A stretch of DNA of 64,000 nucleotides from Methylomonas rosea. Its GTDB lineage: Bacteria; Pseudomonadota; Gammaproteobacteria; Methylococcales; Methylomonadaceae. Shown here piece by piece: positions 27,347-37,116 of this stretch. Numbering within the stretch: position 1 is the first letter of the stretch; every line of letters starts with the position of its first letter. The stretch spans positions 1 to 64,000 of the forward strand of contig NZ_JANIBL010000007.1 of assembly GCF_024505055.1 (NCBI RefSeq), in the 5' to 3' direction. Under the pieces are notes generated by a model. That model did not search any database. It saw only the letters and a program-made list of their open reading frames with translations, and was not told the DNA's origin. The translations under genes were made by a program, and so were the position numbers.

Positions 27347-27469
27347 GGCTATCACCTTTTGGACAGACAACTATTAGCATACCGCTATCCGGAAAAACCG
27401 GCTGGCTTGTTGGACCGGGTTTGCTCTGCTACTGTTGACGGTAAAGCGTTTAATGCGCGAGGAGAAAAC

Positions 27470-28828
27470 ATGTCAGGCAGAATTGATTTTACGATGGGTT
27501 TTAACGCGGGAAAAGCGGCCAAAGCAGGCAGCGGTGACAGCAGCTACCGGATATATGTGTTCGGCAATTTTTCCGGTGCCGCCGCTCCCTGGGAGCAAAG
27601 CAAAATCCGCAAAATCGATGTCGACAACTTCGAGCAAGTGATGGCGCAGATGCTGCCGACGCTGGAAGTCAGTCCTGGCACCACGCTGCAATTTGCGTCG
27701 CTGGACGATTTTCATCCCGATGCCTGGCTGGGAAAAATCCAGCTGTTGGCCGATTTGCGGACTTTAAAATCCGAACTCGGCAATCCCAATACCGCCGCGC
27801 AGGCCGCCGCAAAAATTCAGGGCTTTTTTCCTGGGGTTACAGCCGACGCAACAAGCGCGCCGGCCGCCGCCACGGAAAGCCAGGACGATATGCTGGAGCG
27901 CCTGCTGGGCAAAAAGCCGGAAGCAGCCGTCGCGCCGTCCGATTCTCTGGATAGTTTGCTGAAACGGATGGTGGAACCGCATGTCGCCAAGGACGCCAAC
28001 CCGCAGCATCGGGCTTTAATCGATTTGATCGACGCCGCGACTGCGCAGTTTGTCAAAGCCTTATTGCACCGGCAGGACTTTCAAGCACTGGAAGCTTTGT
28101 GGCGAGCAACGGATGGCTTGGTGCATGAAGAAGCCGCCGATGCGCAACAAATTTATTTACTGGATATTAGCCAAGCTCAGTTGTTGGCAGAGCTGGAAAA
28201 GGGTAGCGATAGTGTGGTCCAGCGTTTGCAGCAACATATTCAAACCGGCGACGGCGAGCAGGACGTCTTGTTCGTGGCTGATTATGTGTTTTCCGATACC
28301 GCAGACGACAAGTCCTTGCTGGGTTTTTGCGCCGATTTAGCCGCCCAATGCGCAGCGGGTTTTCTGGCCGGCGCGGGGAACGCTTTGGTGGTCGGGGCTT
28401 TGCAAAATGCGGCGGACTGGCTGGCGTATCGCCAAGAAATCGCGGCAGACAGCGTAATTCTGGCTTATCCGCGCGTGTTGATGCGTTTGCCTTACGGTAG
28501 CAAACGCGATCCGCTGGAAACCTTTGTGTTTGAAGAATGCGGCACTGTTCCGCAGACCAATGAATTGCTATGGGGGAATCCGGCCTTTTTGGCGGCACGG
28601 GTATTGCTCAGGGCTACTCAGGACCAAACAACAGCGGAGCAATTCTTTTTTGCCGATGTGCCGGCGTTTAGCTACGAACTGGATGGCGAACAGGTATTAC
28701 AACCGGCTACGGAAGTGGCGTTGAACGAAGCGCAGGCGAATAATCTATTGGCGCAAAACATCATGCCGGTGATCGGCTATCGGCAGCGTCAAGGCTTGCG
28801 CTTGCTGGGTTTAGAAACCTTGAATTGA
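27470..28828 (+). CDS. Fused TssB-TssC type VI sheath-like protein
   Basis: A 452-residue protein joining both type VI secretion sheath subunits. Residues about 25-105 match Tss[32 protein letters not shown] and [11 protein letters not shown]. After a Pro/Ala/Thr-rich linker, residues about 155-448 match Tss[57 protein letters not shown] and [16 protein letters not shown]. The TssC half is shorter than the usual ~490 residues. GAGGAG precedes ATG 27470; an upstream in-frame start at 27338 is poor. No other tss gene is in the window. It could serve a type VI apparatus encoded elsewhere or a different contractile assembly. Confidence 0.8.
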   Translation: MSGRIDFTMGFNAGKAAKAGSGDSSYRIYVFGNFSGAAAPWEQSKIRKIDVDNFEQVMAQMLPTLEVSPGTTLQFASLDDFHPDAWLGKIQLLADLRTLKSELGNPNTAAQAAAKIQGFFPGVTADATSAPAAATESQDDMLERLLGKKPEAAVAPSDSLDSLLKRMVEPHVAKDANPQHRALIDLIDAATAQFVKALLHRQDFQALEALWRATDGLVHEEAADAQQIYLLDISQAQLLAELEKGSDSVVQRLQQHIQTGDGEQDVLFVADYVFSDTADDKSLLGFCADLAAQCAAGFLAGAGNALVVGALQNAADWLAYRQEIAADSVILAYPRVLMRLPYGSKRDPLETFVFEECGTVPQTNELLWGNPAFLAARVLLRATQDQTTAEQFFFADVPAFSYELDGEQVLQPATEVALNEAQANNLLAQNIMPVIGYRQRQGLRLLGLETLN

Positions 28829-30121
28829 CCAGTCCGGACGTAACTGCGCCTGCATTTTTTCCCGGTCTAGTTCGCCTTCGGAATGCGATACTACTATCGT
28901 CGCTACCGCGTTGCCAACGATATTGGTCAAGGCCCGTGCTTCGGACATGAAACGGTCTATTCCCAGGATTAATGACAGCGCTGCGACCGGCACAGCCGGT
29001 ACTACCGCCAGCGTGGCCGCCAAAGTGATAAAACCGGCGCCGGTGACGCCTGACGCACCCTTGCTGGTCAGCATCGCTACCAACAACAGCGTCAATTGTT
29101 GGGTCAAACTCAAATCGACATTTAAGGCCTGAGCGACGAACAGCGCGGCCATGGTCAGGTAGATATTGGTGCCGTCCAGATTGAACGAGTAGCCGGATGG
29201 GATCACCAAGCCCACCACCGATCGCGAACAGCCCAGTTTTTCCAGCTTATTCATCAGCGGTACCAGTGCCGACTCCGACGACGAAGTGCCCAGCACCAGC
29301 AACATTTCTTCCTTGATGTAACGCAGCAGTCGAAAAATATTGAAGCCGGTCAGCGCGGCTATGCTGCCCAGTACCAAGACGATGAACAACCCGCAGGTCA
29401 GATAAAAACTGCCCATCAGCGCGGCCAGCGGCTTCAACGCGGCGACGCCGTATTTGCCAATGGTAAACGCCATCGCCGCGCCGGCCCCGAAGGGCGCTAG
29501 TTTCATGATGACGTTCATCATCGCAAAAAAGATATGCGAGCATTCTTCGATAAACACATAGACCGATCTACCGGCGCCACCCATTTGTTGCAGCGCAAAA
29601 CCAAACAACACTGCTACCAGCAACACTTGCAGCAAATCCCCGGAACCGGTGAAGGCGTCGGTAAAGGTTTTGGGGATGATATGCAGCAGAAAATCGGCGG
29701 TGCTTTGCTGGCTGGCTTGTTTCACGTAGCCGGAAACAGCTTGCGCATCCAGCGTGGCCGGATCGACGTTGAAACCTTGGCCGGGTTTAAGCAGATTGGC
29801 TACCAGCACGCCTAGCGCCAACGCGAAAGTCGAGACAAGCTCAAAATACAGCAAGGCTTTTACCCCGACGCGCCCGGCTTTTTTCATATCCTCGGCACCG
29901 GCGATACCCAACACGATGGTGCAAAACACCACCGGCCCTATCAACATCTTGATCAGGCTGATAAAGCCGTCGCCGATGGGTTTTAGCGTCACCGCGTGTT
30001 CGGCATCCAGGTGACCGAACAGGCCGCCGGTAAGGATGGCGAGTAGCACCCACAGATAAAGCCGGGCGGAGGGGTTGGCTGGTTTTGACGATAGCGGGGT
30101 GCTGAGATTGTTCAAGTTCAT
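28811..30121 (-). CDS. Dicarboxylate/amino acid:cation symporter (DctA/GltP family)
   Basis: A 436-residue inner-membrane sodium- or proton-coupled symporter of the DAACS family, importing C4-dicarboxylates or glutamate/aspartate. Signatures are [39 protein letters not shown] (serine-rich hairpin loop), [19 protein letters not shown] and [19 protein letters not shown]. The TSSSESAL and LDGTNIY forms are closer to DctA-type carriers, but substrate is not certain. Its 3' end overlaps the convergent tssBC-like gene by 18 bases, so there is no room for a terminator between them. Confidence 0.9.
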   Translation of the reverse strand: MNLNNLSTPLSSKPANPSARLYLWVLLAILTGGLFGHLDAEHAVTLKPIGDGFISLIKMLIGPVVFCTIVLGIAGAEDMKKAGRVGVKALLYFELVSTFALALGVLVANLLKPGQGFNVDPATLDAQAVSGYVKQASQQSTADFLLHIIPKTFTDAFTGSGDLLQVLLVAVLFGFALQQMGGAGRSVYVFIEECSHIFFAMMNVIMKLAPFGAGAAMAFTIGKYGVAALKPLAALMGSFYLTCGLFIVLVLGSIAALTGFNIFRLLRYIKEEMLLVLGTSSSESALVPLMNKLEKLGCSRSVVGLVIPSGYSFNLDGTNIYLTMAALFVAQALNVDLSLTQQLTLLLVAMLTSKGASGVTGAGFITLAATLAVVPAVPVAALSLILGIDRFMSEARALTNIVGNAVATIVVSHSEGELDREKMQAQLRPDWSIQGF

Positions 30122-30292
30122 GGTTTAGCGCTTAGCTCGTATGATAGTGGGAGTCTGGCATGGTTGGAGTTGAATTCACTATCCTTTAAAAGCGGTAAAC
30201 AAAGCAAGGCTAAATACCGCACGCAGCTTGGTGGTTTAAGGGTTTTCGGCTAGGATTTTTGCTTGTCGATATTTAATTCCGCAGGAGTTGCT

Positions 30293-30865
30293 ATGATGCG
30301 CCGCTGCTGTAAATCCGGTTATGCCTGTCTGTTGCTTTTGTTTCTAGGGGCGTGCGCCCCTATCAGTCAAGATTTGGGTAACACTACGGATGTTTCGGCG
30401 TGTGCCGGTGAGGTGATTCAGCCTCCCGTCGGTTTGGTGGAAGTCATGGATACCGAGTTGCGGCAAGCAGCCGAAGGCGAGCCGGGTAAAGGCAAGCTGT
30501 GTAAGGCGAAAATATTCCTGGTACAAATGCCTGTTTCGGTTTATCGGATTTGGGATAGCGCGTGGCCCGACCGCGCTAGGGGAAACTGGTGGACGCTGAA
30601 TTATCCGGCTGGCTCGCGGGATAGTTACCGCCAAGCCGAAGCGATTTGCCCGGAATGGAGCGGCCTGGACCGACTGATTGTCTGCACTGTCAAAGTCGGT
30701 ACGCGGGTGGCGATAGGCCCGGGACAAAGCGCGGATTGCGCAAATGGTCTCAGCTATGCACCGTCAGCGGAAAACCAGGTCTACATCCCCAACGACAGTC
30801 GCAACCAGCAAATATTTGTCGAAAATTGCAGTAGCGGCGCGCCTTGGCCAGATGCCGATCCGTGA
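30293..30865 (+). CDS. Hypothetical Cys-rich lipoprotein
   Basis: A 190-residue lipoprotein with signal peptide LLLLFLGAC as lipobox region. I do not recognise a family. The mature part has about seven cysteines (for example in VSACAGEV, GKLCKAKIF, EAICPEWSG, VCTVKVGT, SADCANG and VENCSSG), suggesting disulfides in the periplasm. ATG 30293 follows GCAGGAG at good spacing; an in-frame start at 30263 is unlikely. It is convergent with the POT transporter, three bases apart. Confidence 0.6.
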   Translation: MMRRCCKSGYACLLLLFLGACAPISQDLGNTTDVSACAGEVIQPPVGLVEVMDTELRQAAEGEPGKGKLCKAKIFLVQMPVSVYRIWDSAWPDRARGNWWTLNYPAGSRDSYRQAEAICPEWSGLDRLIVCTVKVGTRVAIGPGQSADCANGLSYAPSAENQVYIPNDSRNQQIFVENCSSGAPWPDADP

Positions 30866-30868
30866 TGG

Positions 30869-32215
30869 TTAATCCGCCTCGACCGCCTTTTTCAGCAGCG
30901 GTTTAAATGCCAATATCGCCAAGCCGGTAGCTGCACCCATCGTTGCCAGCAGCAGAAAGAAATCCTGTTTCGGCATTTGCTCGTAAAAACTGCCGATATA
31001 ACCCGACAAATAATTGCCGAAAAAGGTCGACAGAAACCACATGCCCATCAGCATGCCCACCAAACGCGGCGGCGAGACTTTACTGACCAGCGATAAGCCA
31101 ACCGGCGACAGATAAAGTTCGCCCAGCGTGTAAATCAAGGTACACAGCGCCAGCCACAAGAAGCTGATTTTTTCGGTGGATTGCACACCGCTAATCGCGA
31201 AAATCAGCACCAAGAACGAGGCGCCCAATAAAATCGAGCCGAATGCCATTTTGCCGACACTGGAACTTTGCCGGCCTTGGCTGGCGCGATACCGGGATAC
31301 TCGGTCGATCAGCGGCACCAGCAAGAAAATGAAAGCCGGATTCAGGGATTGAAACCAGGTGGAGGGCATTTCCCAACCCAGGATATGCCAATCGGTATTG
31401 TGCTCGGCGAACAGTTGCAGCGTGTTGCCTTGTTGCTCGTAAACCGCCCAGAACAGGATATTCAGTACCGCTAAGGCCGTTAAACCGCCCAGAGCCTGCC
31501 ATTCCTTAAGCGTTAGCGGCGCGGAAACGAGCAGGTCTTCCTGGCGCTCAACGAATTGCTCCCCGCTCAAATACTTTTGCCCAAGCAAATACACCAGCAA
31601 GCCCAGCAACATGCCAACGCCGGCGGCGCCGAAGCCGTAATGCCAGCCGTAGCGTTGCCCCAAGGTGCCGCAGATCAATGGCGAGAAGAATGCGCCCAGA
31701 TTGATACCCATATAAAAAATCGTAAACGCGCCGTCGCGGCGCAGATCGCCGGGCGGATATAAGCTACCGACCTGCGTCGAAATATTGGGTTTGAAACAGC
31801 CATTGCCCAGAATCAAAAACAACAGCGCCAACAGGAAGAACGCTTCGGAGACCATCAGGAAATGACCGATAGCCATCAATACGCTGCCCACTATCACGCA
31901 TTTGCGCGGCCCCAGCACCCGATCAGCCAAAATGCCGCCGAACAAGGGGGTGAAGTACACCAGGCCGGTATACAAACCGTAAATCTGCGAGGCCAATGCT
32001 TGCGTGGACAACGGCCCGAACAATCCCTCCAAACCCGTCTGTAGCGTCGCAAATCCGAACACCATGGTATCGGTTTGCGCGGCCTGAATTAAATGTTGGG
32101 TCATGTACAACACCAGCAAGGCGCGCATGCCGTAATAGGAAAAGCGCTCCCACATTTCGGTGAAAAACAGCACGAACAAGCCGATGGGGTGACCAAATAG
32201 ATTTTGTTGATTCAC
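30869..32215 (-). CDS. POT-family proton-coupled oligopeptide transporter
   Basis: A 448-residue major-facilitator protein of the proton-dependent oligopeptide transporter (POT/PTR) family, importing di- and tripeptides. The ExxER motif and its surroundings appear as LFFTEMWERFSYYGMRALLV, and the second signature as GNGCFKPNISTQVGSLYP with GAFTIFYMGINLGAFFSPLI. About twelve to fourteen helices are visible. Apparent start is GTG 32215 (MNQQNLFGHP). The gene is slightly shorter than E. coli DtpA (about 500). No peptidase is adjacent. Confidence 0.92.
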   Translation of the reverse strand: MNQQNLFGHPIGLFVLFFTEMWERFSYYGMRALLVLYMTQHLIQAAQTDTMVFGFATLQTGLEGLFGPLSTQALASQIYGLYTGLVYFTPLFGGILADRVLGPRKCVIVGSVLMAIGHFLMVSEAFFLLALLFLILGNGCFKPNISTQVGSLYPPGDLRRDGAFTIFYMGINLGAFFSPLICGTLGQRYGWHYGFGAAGVGMLLGLLVYLLGQKYLSGEQFVERQEDLLVSAPLTLKEWQALGGLTALAVLNILFWAVYEQQGNTLQLFAEHNTDWHILGWEMPSTWFQSLNPAFIFLLVPLIDRVSRYRASQGRQSSSVGKMAFGSILLGASFLVLIFAISGVQSTEKISFLWLALCTLIYTLGELYLSPVGLSLVSKVSPPRLVGMLMGMWFLSTFFGNYLSGYIGSFYEQMPKQDFFLLLATMGAATGLAILAFKPLLKKAVEAD

Positions 32216-32485
32216 GTGGGAAAAAGACTGGTTAAGTTTCCTTGGAGAGCTTGTTGAATATCATCTCACAAGCGCCAATCTGGGGCATTTTTCAGGTAAT
32301 CCCCCAGTAAACGCACCGCCTTGAAACACGGCAACTATCAGCAACAAAAAAAGTGCAGATTCAGCGTGTTTTCGGCTACCGCATCGCCGGTTAGGCTGTT
32401 ATAAAGGGAACACGCGCCATAGTTTGCGCTATTCGAGCTCTTGGTTAGCCCCTGGATTTCGATTAAATATTTTCAAGGAAACTTA

Positions 32486-34222
32486 ATGACAACGCTAAGC
32501 GATTATTTCGACTACCGGCTAGATGCCGACGGTAATAAATATGTAGAGGTTTCGATTCGGGGTGTGACCTTGCTCAGGCTACCGGCAACTAATAAAGGCA
32601 CCGCGTTTAGCGTGCAGGAACGTATCGAACTGGGGTTGGACGGTTTGTTGCCGCCGCAAGTCACGGATATGGAACATCAACTCGACCGGCTGTACGCCAA
32701 TTATCAAAAACAAGCGAATGATATTTCCAAGTATCAATTTCTGCGGGCGCTGCAAGACCGCACCGAGGTTTTGTTTTACGCGTTGTTGGAGCGGCATTTG
32801 GATGAAATGGTGCCGATAGTCTACACCCCAACCATAGGCTTGGCGGTACAGCAGTTCAGCTCCAACTTTACCACCACGCGCGGCTTAACGTTTTCGGCGG
32901 CCAATATCGACCGGGCCGAAACGATTTTGCAAAACTACCCCTTGCACGATATTCGCATGATTGTGGTGACCGATTCTTCGTCGATTCTGGGTATCGGCGA
33001 CCAAGGCATGGGCGGGTTAGCGATTTGCATAGGCAAACTTGGGCTGTATACAGTCGGCGGCGGCATGTGTCCGTTTCAAACCTTGCCGGTCAATCTGGAC
33101 GTGGGCACCAACCGCGCCGAATTGCTGGACGATCCTTTTTATTTAGGCGCACACACCGAGCGCTTGCACGACCAGCCGTATTTCGAATTGGTGGATAAGT
33201 TTGTGCAAGCCGTGCGCAAAGTCTGGCCGAAAGCCATTATCCAATGGGAAGATTTTGCTAAAAACGTTGCCTTCGATTTGTTGGCAAGATACAAAGATCT
33301 GCTGCCCTGTTTCAACGACGATATTCAGGGCACCGGCGCGATGGCCTTGGCCGGCCTACTGTCGGCTTGCCATAAGAAAGGCGAAACCCTCGCAGAACAA
33401 ACCGTGGTGGTGGTGGGCGCCGGCGCCGGCGGTTTTGGCGTGGCCAGTACCATTAAGAAAGGCATGCTGCGCGAAGGTTTAACGATGGAGCAAATTCTGC
33501 AGCGGATTTTCGTGGTCGATGCCCACGGTCTGGTGGTCAAGGAAGCTACTACCGAGGCCTACAAATTACCGTTGTCGCATACTCAGGAAAGTTATCACGA
33601 CTGGGATATTCCCGATGATAGGGTACCGAACCTGCTGGAGGTGGTCACCCACGCCAAACCGACCGTATTGCTGGGACTAACGGGTGTGCCGGGATTGTTC
33701 ACAGAGACCGTGATTAAAACCATGGCGGCAAACCACGCGCAGCCCATTATTTTCCCGTTATCCAACCCCACCGCTAATTGCGAAGCCACCCCGGAAGACA
33801 TTTTGGAGTGGACGCAAGGGTCGGCTATGGTCGCGACCGGCAGCCCATTCGCCGACGTGGACTATCAGGGCCGGCGTTATCCGATAGGGCAGGGCAACAA
33901 TGCCTTTATTTTTCCGGGCTTGGGCTTTGCCGCAGTGTTGGGCGAGTGCAGCCGGATTAGCGACGCGATGGTCTTGGAGTCTGCATATGCCTTGGCCGAT
34001 TACATCGCAGAGAATTGTTTGGCTGCCGGCCTGATCTTCCCACCAGTGGGCGATCTAAAGAAAGTTAGTTTATTTGTCGCAAATCGCGTATTGGCTAAAG
34101 CGTTGGAAGACGGCTCCGCGACGCGGCAGGATTTAGTGGGCGTCGATCTGGAAGCCTACGTTAAAGCCAATCTCTGGAAAGCGGAGTATGCGCCTTTCAA
34201 ATATGCCGGGACATCTGCATAG
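32486..34222 (+). CDS. maeA: NAD-dependent malic enzyme
   Basis: A 578-residue malic enzyme that decarboxylates malate to pyruvate, reducing NAD. Signatures are VPIVYTPTIGLAVQQFS, RMIVVTDSSSILGIGDQGMG (catalytic Tyr and binding loop), FNDDIQGTGAMALAGLL (metal-binding Asp) and GAGAGGFGVASTI (dinucleotide fold). Size and motif order match E. coli MaeA/SfcA. ATG 32486 follows AAGGAAA; an upstream in-frame start at 32441 adds unrelated residues. In a one-carbon or CO2-fixing organism it would help balance C4 and C3 pools. The 270 bases upstream hold no gene. Confidence 0.95.
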   Translation: MTTLSDYFDYRLDADGNKYVEVSIRGVTLLRLPATNKGTAFSVQERIELGLDGLLPPQVTDMEHQLDRLYANYQKQANDISKYQFLRALQDRTEVLFYALLERHLDEMVPIVYTPTIGLAVQQFSSNFTTTRGLTFSAANIDRAETILQNYPLHDIRMIVVTDSSSILGIGDQGMGGLAICIGKLGLYTVGGGMCPFQTLPVNLDVGTNRAELLDDPFYLGAHTERLHDQPYFELVDKFVQAVRKVWPKAIIQWEDFAKNVAFDLLARYKDLLPCFNDDIQGTGAMALAGLLSACHKKGETLAEQTVVVVGAGAGGFGVASTIKKGMLREGLTMEQILQRIFVVDAHGLVVKEATTEAYKLPLSHTQESYHDWDIPDDRVPNLLEVVTHAKPTVLLGLTGVPGLFTETVIKTMAANHAQPIIFPLSNPTANCEATPEDILEWTQGSAMVATGSPFADVDYQGRRYPIGQGNNAFIFPGLGFAAVLGECSRISDAMVLESAYALADYIAENCLAAGLIFPPVGDLKKVSLFVANRVLAKALEDGSATRQDLVGVDLEAYVKANLWKAEYAPFKYAGTSA

Positions 34223-34288
34223 GCGGATAGTTGAGCGAGTTGATTTGACTCGGTGTCTTCGAGAAATCAGCGTCACTAGGTTCAGCGT

Positions 34289-34816
34289 TTGCAACTGGCA
34301 TTGGATTCGGAAAGCCTGGCGTATTTAATCGGCGGGGTTGGCATCCTGGTGGAATGGCGGGCTTACTGTCTGCCGGACGGCTTGGCGTTTCGGCGCTGGT
34401 CCGCTGCCGGCGCGTTGTTGTGGGCCGCGCAATACTTGTTGCTGGATGCCTGGACCGCCGGCTTGACCATGGCCAGCACGGCCTTGCGCACCATGCTGTC
34501 CGGCCGATTGGCGACCGGTTTGTACAAGCATTGGGTGGCGGCAGGTTTCGTGGCTTTGTTTAGCGGGCTTACGCTGTTTTCCTGGCAAGGCCCGGTCTCC
34601 TTGTTGCCGGCCTTTGCGGTGATTAACACCACACTGGCTTTGTTTTACCTGAATAATCGCCGCATGCGCGTGGCGCTGCTGGCGTCCAGTCTGGCCTGGA
34701 TAAGCAACGATTATATTTGGCAGGCTTGGCCGGCGTTTGTGGCGGAGACTGTGGCGATGGGCATCAATCTATGGACTATTCGTAAGCTGTTTGCCAATTC
34801 GCGCGGCAATAGTTAA
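34289..34816 (+). CDS. YgjV-like inner-membrane protein
   Basis: A 175-residue membrane protein of the YgjV family, function unknown. Five to six hydrophobic helices are evident, starting with SLAYLIGGVGILVEWRAYCL and including LLWAAQYLLLDAWTAGLTMA. ALRTMLSGRLATGLYKH and LASSLAWISNDYIWQAWPAF are family-like stretches. The start appears to be TTG 34289 with AGG nine bases upstream; no ATG gives the first helix. It follows maeA by 66 bases and may be cotranscribed. Confidence 0.75.
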   Translation: MQLALDSESLAYLIGGVGILVEWRAYCLPDGLAFRRWSAAGALLWAAQYLLLDAWTAGLTMASTALRTMLSGRLATGLYKHWVAAGFVALFSGLTLFSWQGPVSLLPAFAVINTTLALFYLNNRRMRVALLASSLAWISNDYIWQAWPAFVAETVAMGINLWTIRKLFANSRGNS

Positions 34817-34951
34817 AGGGCGTTTTCCGGCTGTGAAAAACCGTCCTCTCGGGCCGGCATTGCCGCGCTGGAAGCCAAGGATAGCTAACGTTGAACAGTT
34901 CTCTCCGGACTCGCGTCATCCCTCCCGCATGTCGGTGTTGCTGAAACTGCT

Positions 34952-35569
34952 TTACACCGCTTCTGTCGTCACAACCGATTTATCCGGGACTTTTCGGTCG
35001 TTTTCAAGCAAGGCGCAATAAGGACGCAATGCGACCATCAGTGCTTGGTAAATAGTAAATGCATCGGTCGGGTCTTTTTGTTTAAGCTCGGCGACCTCGG
35101 TTAGAAACCGATACAGCATTTTTACGCAATTCTCGATGGACATCGCCAGCCAGGCATCGTTGGTAATCCATTTGTCGATAAACTCATCCAAACGCGCGAA
35201 GGTCAGTTTTAGCAGCGGATAAGCGGTTTGAGTTTCCTTAAATTCCCGGAGCAGCATGTAGTCTAGGTAAGCCCGCTCGGATGCCACCCGCGGCCGGTTG
35301 GTGATACTGAGGTAAGTGGCTTTGTGGTTGGTATAGGCAGCATCGAATTTTTCGCAAAACTCGGTTTCGGTGGTTATCGCCAGCCAAATCTGAAGACTCT
35401 CGGTAGTTACGCTATAACACTCCTTGATTGAGTTCGCCATTTTGTCGAACTGCTCGACGAATGTCGGCTTGGTCAGTTCGCCTTTAATCAGATTTTCAAT
35501 CGCCGCCAGCTCGCTCGCAGTGACGCAAACCGTGGCCAATTCCCGAACAATTTTGAGTTCGACTCCCAT
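34952..35569 (-). CDS. Hypothetical 205-aa helical protein
   Basis: A soluble, helix-rich protein I cannot assign. It has no signal peptide and no membrane segment; typical stretches are ELAAIENLIKGELTKPTFVE and RAYLDYMLLREFKETQTAYP. ATG 35569 is a clear start. The next gene upstream on the same strand is a DUF1508 protein, 57 bases away, so the two may form an operon. Confidence 0.6.
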   Translation of the reverse strand: MGVELKIVRELATVCVTASELAAIENLIKGELTKPTFVEQFDKMANSIKECYSVTTESLQIWLAITTETEFCEKFDAAYTNHKATYLSITNRPRVASERAYLDYMLLREFKETQTAYPLLKLTFARLDEFIDKWITNDAWLAMSIENCVKMLYRFLTEVAELKQKDPTDAFTIYQALMVALRPYCALLENDRKVPDKSVVTTEAV

Positions 35570-35626
35570 AGTGCCGTTACCTGTTTTCGCTAAATGAAAA
35601 AATCGAGGTGCGCGTGGCGCCCCAGT

Positions 35627-35962
35627 TTATTGAGTCAGATCGACGATTTCCGCAACGCAGGCATTGTCTTTAACAATGTGCAGCGCATTGTCGAAGACCA
35701 TGTTTGAATTAAATAACACGCTTTTGACAATGATGGCGCCGGTCGCATCCTTGATCACAAAAAAAGTGTCGCCCTCGGGGACCTTGCTGGCGGCAATCTG
35801 GTTGCTCATTAAGGAGCCGGTTCGCACTTCCTTAATGGCTTGCAGAGCTTCTTCCTTGTTGTCGTAATCGGCGCTCATCAGAATGAGCTCGCCCTTACTA
35901 TTTAAAAAAGAAAAGGAATACTGATTTTCGGCGTTGGTTTTGAGTTGAAAAGTGGCTGGCAT
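35627..35962 (-). CDS. YegP-like DUF1508 protein
   Basis: A 111-residue protein with two DUF1508 (YegP) repeats. Each has the pattern of a small beta-beta-beta-alpha unit: QYSFSFLNSKGELILMSADY with EALQAIKEVR, and FFVIKDATGAIIVKSVLF with NALHIVKDN. The family is widespread with unknown function. It lacks a signal peptide. It probably heads a short operon with the downstream 205-aa hypothetical. Confidence 0.85.
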   Translation of the reverse strand: MPATFQLKTNAENQYSFSFLNSKGELILMSADYDNKEEALQAIKEVRTGSLMSNQIAASKVPEGDTFFVIKDATGAIIVKSVLFNSNMVFDNALHIVKDNACVAEIVDLTQ

Positions 35963-36495
35963 AGTCTGTCCCGGAAGTTAGCAGTTGAATTTAAGTTCAT
36001 AGCCGATCAAATTTCGGTTTCCCGATTCTTCCCAAGCGACGGAAGACCGCGATTGCGGCAAAGCCGAGGCGTGACCGGCAAAGTCTATAAGCTCAAAAGC
36101 AAGCGTTATGCCAATAAAAAATCTTTTAAAATCAGTAGGAAGTAGGGCTGTATAGGTTCGATTGTCGGTTTTGCTACACTACATTGGCGGCGATGCGATA
36201 GCTGTTGAATCGACCTCACCACTCAGCGGCAACTTGCTCTGAGCCTATGCCTGAATGCCGAAAAATCCCGTCCGGCAATCATGCGAATCAAGGTGGGTTC
36301 CGCTCACAATTTTTCCTGATTTCAGCTAGCCCCTAAAAGATCGTCATTCCGGCAGGGATTACCGGAGCCGTCAGACCGCGAAGCGAATCCGGGCTTCAGG
36401 AATGATTCGGAGCCCACCATCCATGGCACTGGATACCCGCTATTGTGCCCTGCGGGTATGACGCATAGCTGAAGATTTTGCTAATCATGCAATTT
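35963..36495. other. Gene-free stretch of 533 bases
   Basis: No supported gene. A 66-codon + strand frame near 35945-36145 encodes a very basic peptide (ending KSKRYANKKSFKISRK) but overlaps the DUF1508 start region and has no ribosome site, so it is not called. The second half holds an interspersed repeat at 36341-36463. Confidence 0.5.
36341..36463. repeat. CGTCAT-type interspersed repeat
   Basis: About 123 bases that start TCGTCATTCCGGCAGGGATT and end GCGGGTATGACG, with terminal CGTCAT/ATGACG inverted ends and internal small palindromes. This resembles the CGTCATTCC intergenic repeats of many beta- and gammaproteobacteria. It shares the CGTCATTCC core with the repeat inside putA. Confidence 0.55.
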
Positions 36496-37113
36496 TTACA
36501 TAGCCGAATAACGCAGCCAGTCGGGGTAAGTATCCACATCCCACTGGCTATCCAGTTCGCACAGGTTCAAACCGATGTCCTTAGCTCGGCTGCGGGTGAT
36601 GGGCATCACCTGGTCATGACTCCAACTCATGTTGCTGAACAGTCTCGGTTGTGGCTCGTTTAAGCCGATCATGACGTAACCGCCATCGTTGGCCGGCGCG
36701 ATGACTGCATCGTGACCTTGGTGTAAGGCCGTCAATGCCCAGTGCAGGTCTTCACAGGAAAGACTGGGACAGTCGCAACCCATCAGCAATACATGTCGGT
36801 ATCGGCCCAGCGCATCAGCGAAGGCGTGGTGCATGCGTTCGCCCAAATCGGCGCCGTGTTGCATCTTGAGCGTCAGCGGATAATGGCGCGCGCAATCCTG
36901 AAAAAAGTCATGACCGGTGTCCGGCGCGCAGTGCAGTTCAACAGCGCACAAAGGCTGTTGGAAGGCCCGGTCCAGGGTCATATAAGTCAATTGCCGGTGT
37001 GCTGCGGCAGCTTGTTCGGCGCTTAAGGCCGGTTGTAATCGGGTTTTGACTTGGCCGGGAATCGGCGCTTTGCAAAAAATCAGCAGCACGCTGTCGGGGA
37101 AGAGCGTTTGCAT
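36496..37113 (-). CDS. DUF2064 glycosyltransferase-like protein, arsenosugar-locus type
   Basis: A 205-residue nucleotide-sugar transferase-like protein (DUF2064, CofC/GT-A-like fold) of the kind found in arsenosugar-type loci. Motifs are LLIFCKAPIPGQVKTRLQPA near the N-terminus, HVLLMGCDCPSLS in the acidic metal site and DAVIAPANDGGYVMIGL. It would transfer or activate a sugar for an arsenical, but that is inference from neighbours. It follows the TVP38-flavoprotein fusion by three bases on the same strand, so they are one operon. Confidence 0.8.
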   Translation of the reverse strand: MQTLFPDSVLLIFCKAPIPGQVKTRLQPALSAEQAAAAHRQLTYMTLDRAFQQPLCAVELHCAPDTGHDFFQDCARHYPLTLKMQHGADLGERMHHAFADALGRYRHVLLMGCDCPSLSCEDLHWALTALHQGHDAVIAPANDGGYVMIGLNEPQPRLFSNMSWSHDQVMPITRSRAKDIGLNLCELDSQWDVDTYPDWLRYSAM

Positions 37114-37116
37114 GAC

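Noticed and set aside
35945-36145. 66-codon basic + strand frame
   Set aside because: Overlaps the start of the DUF1508 gene and has no ribosome site; the Lys-rich end resembles a ribosomal protein only superficially.
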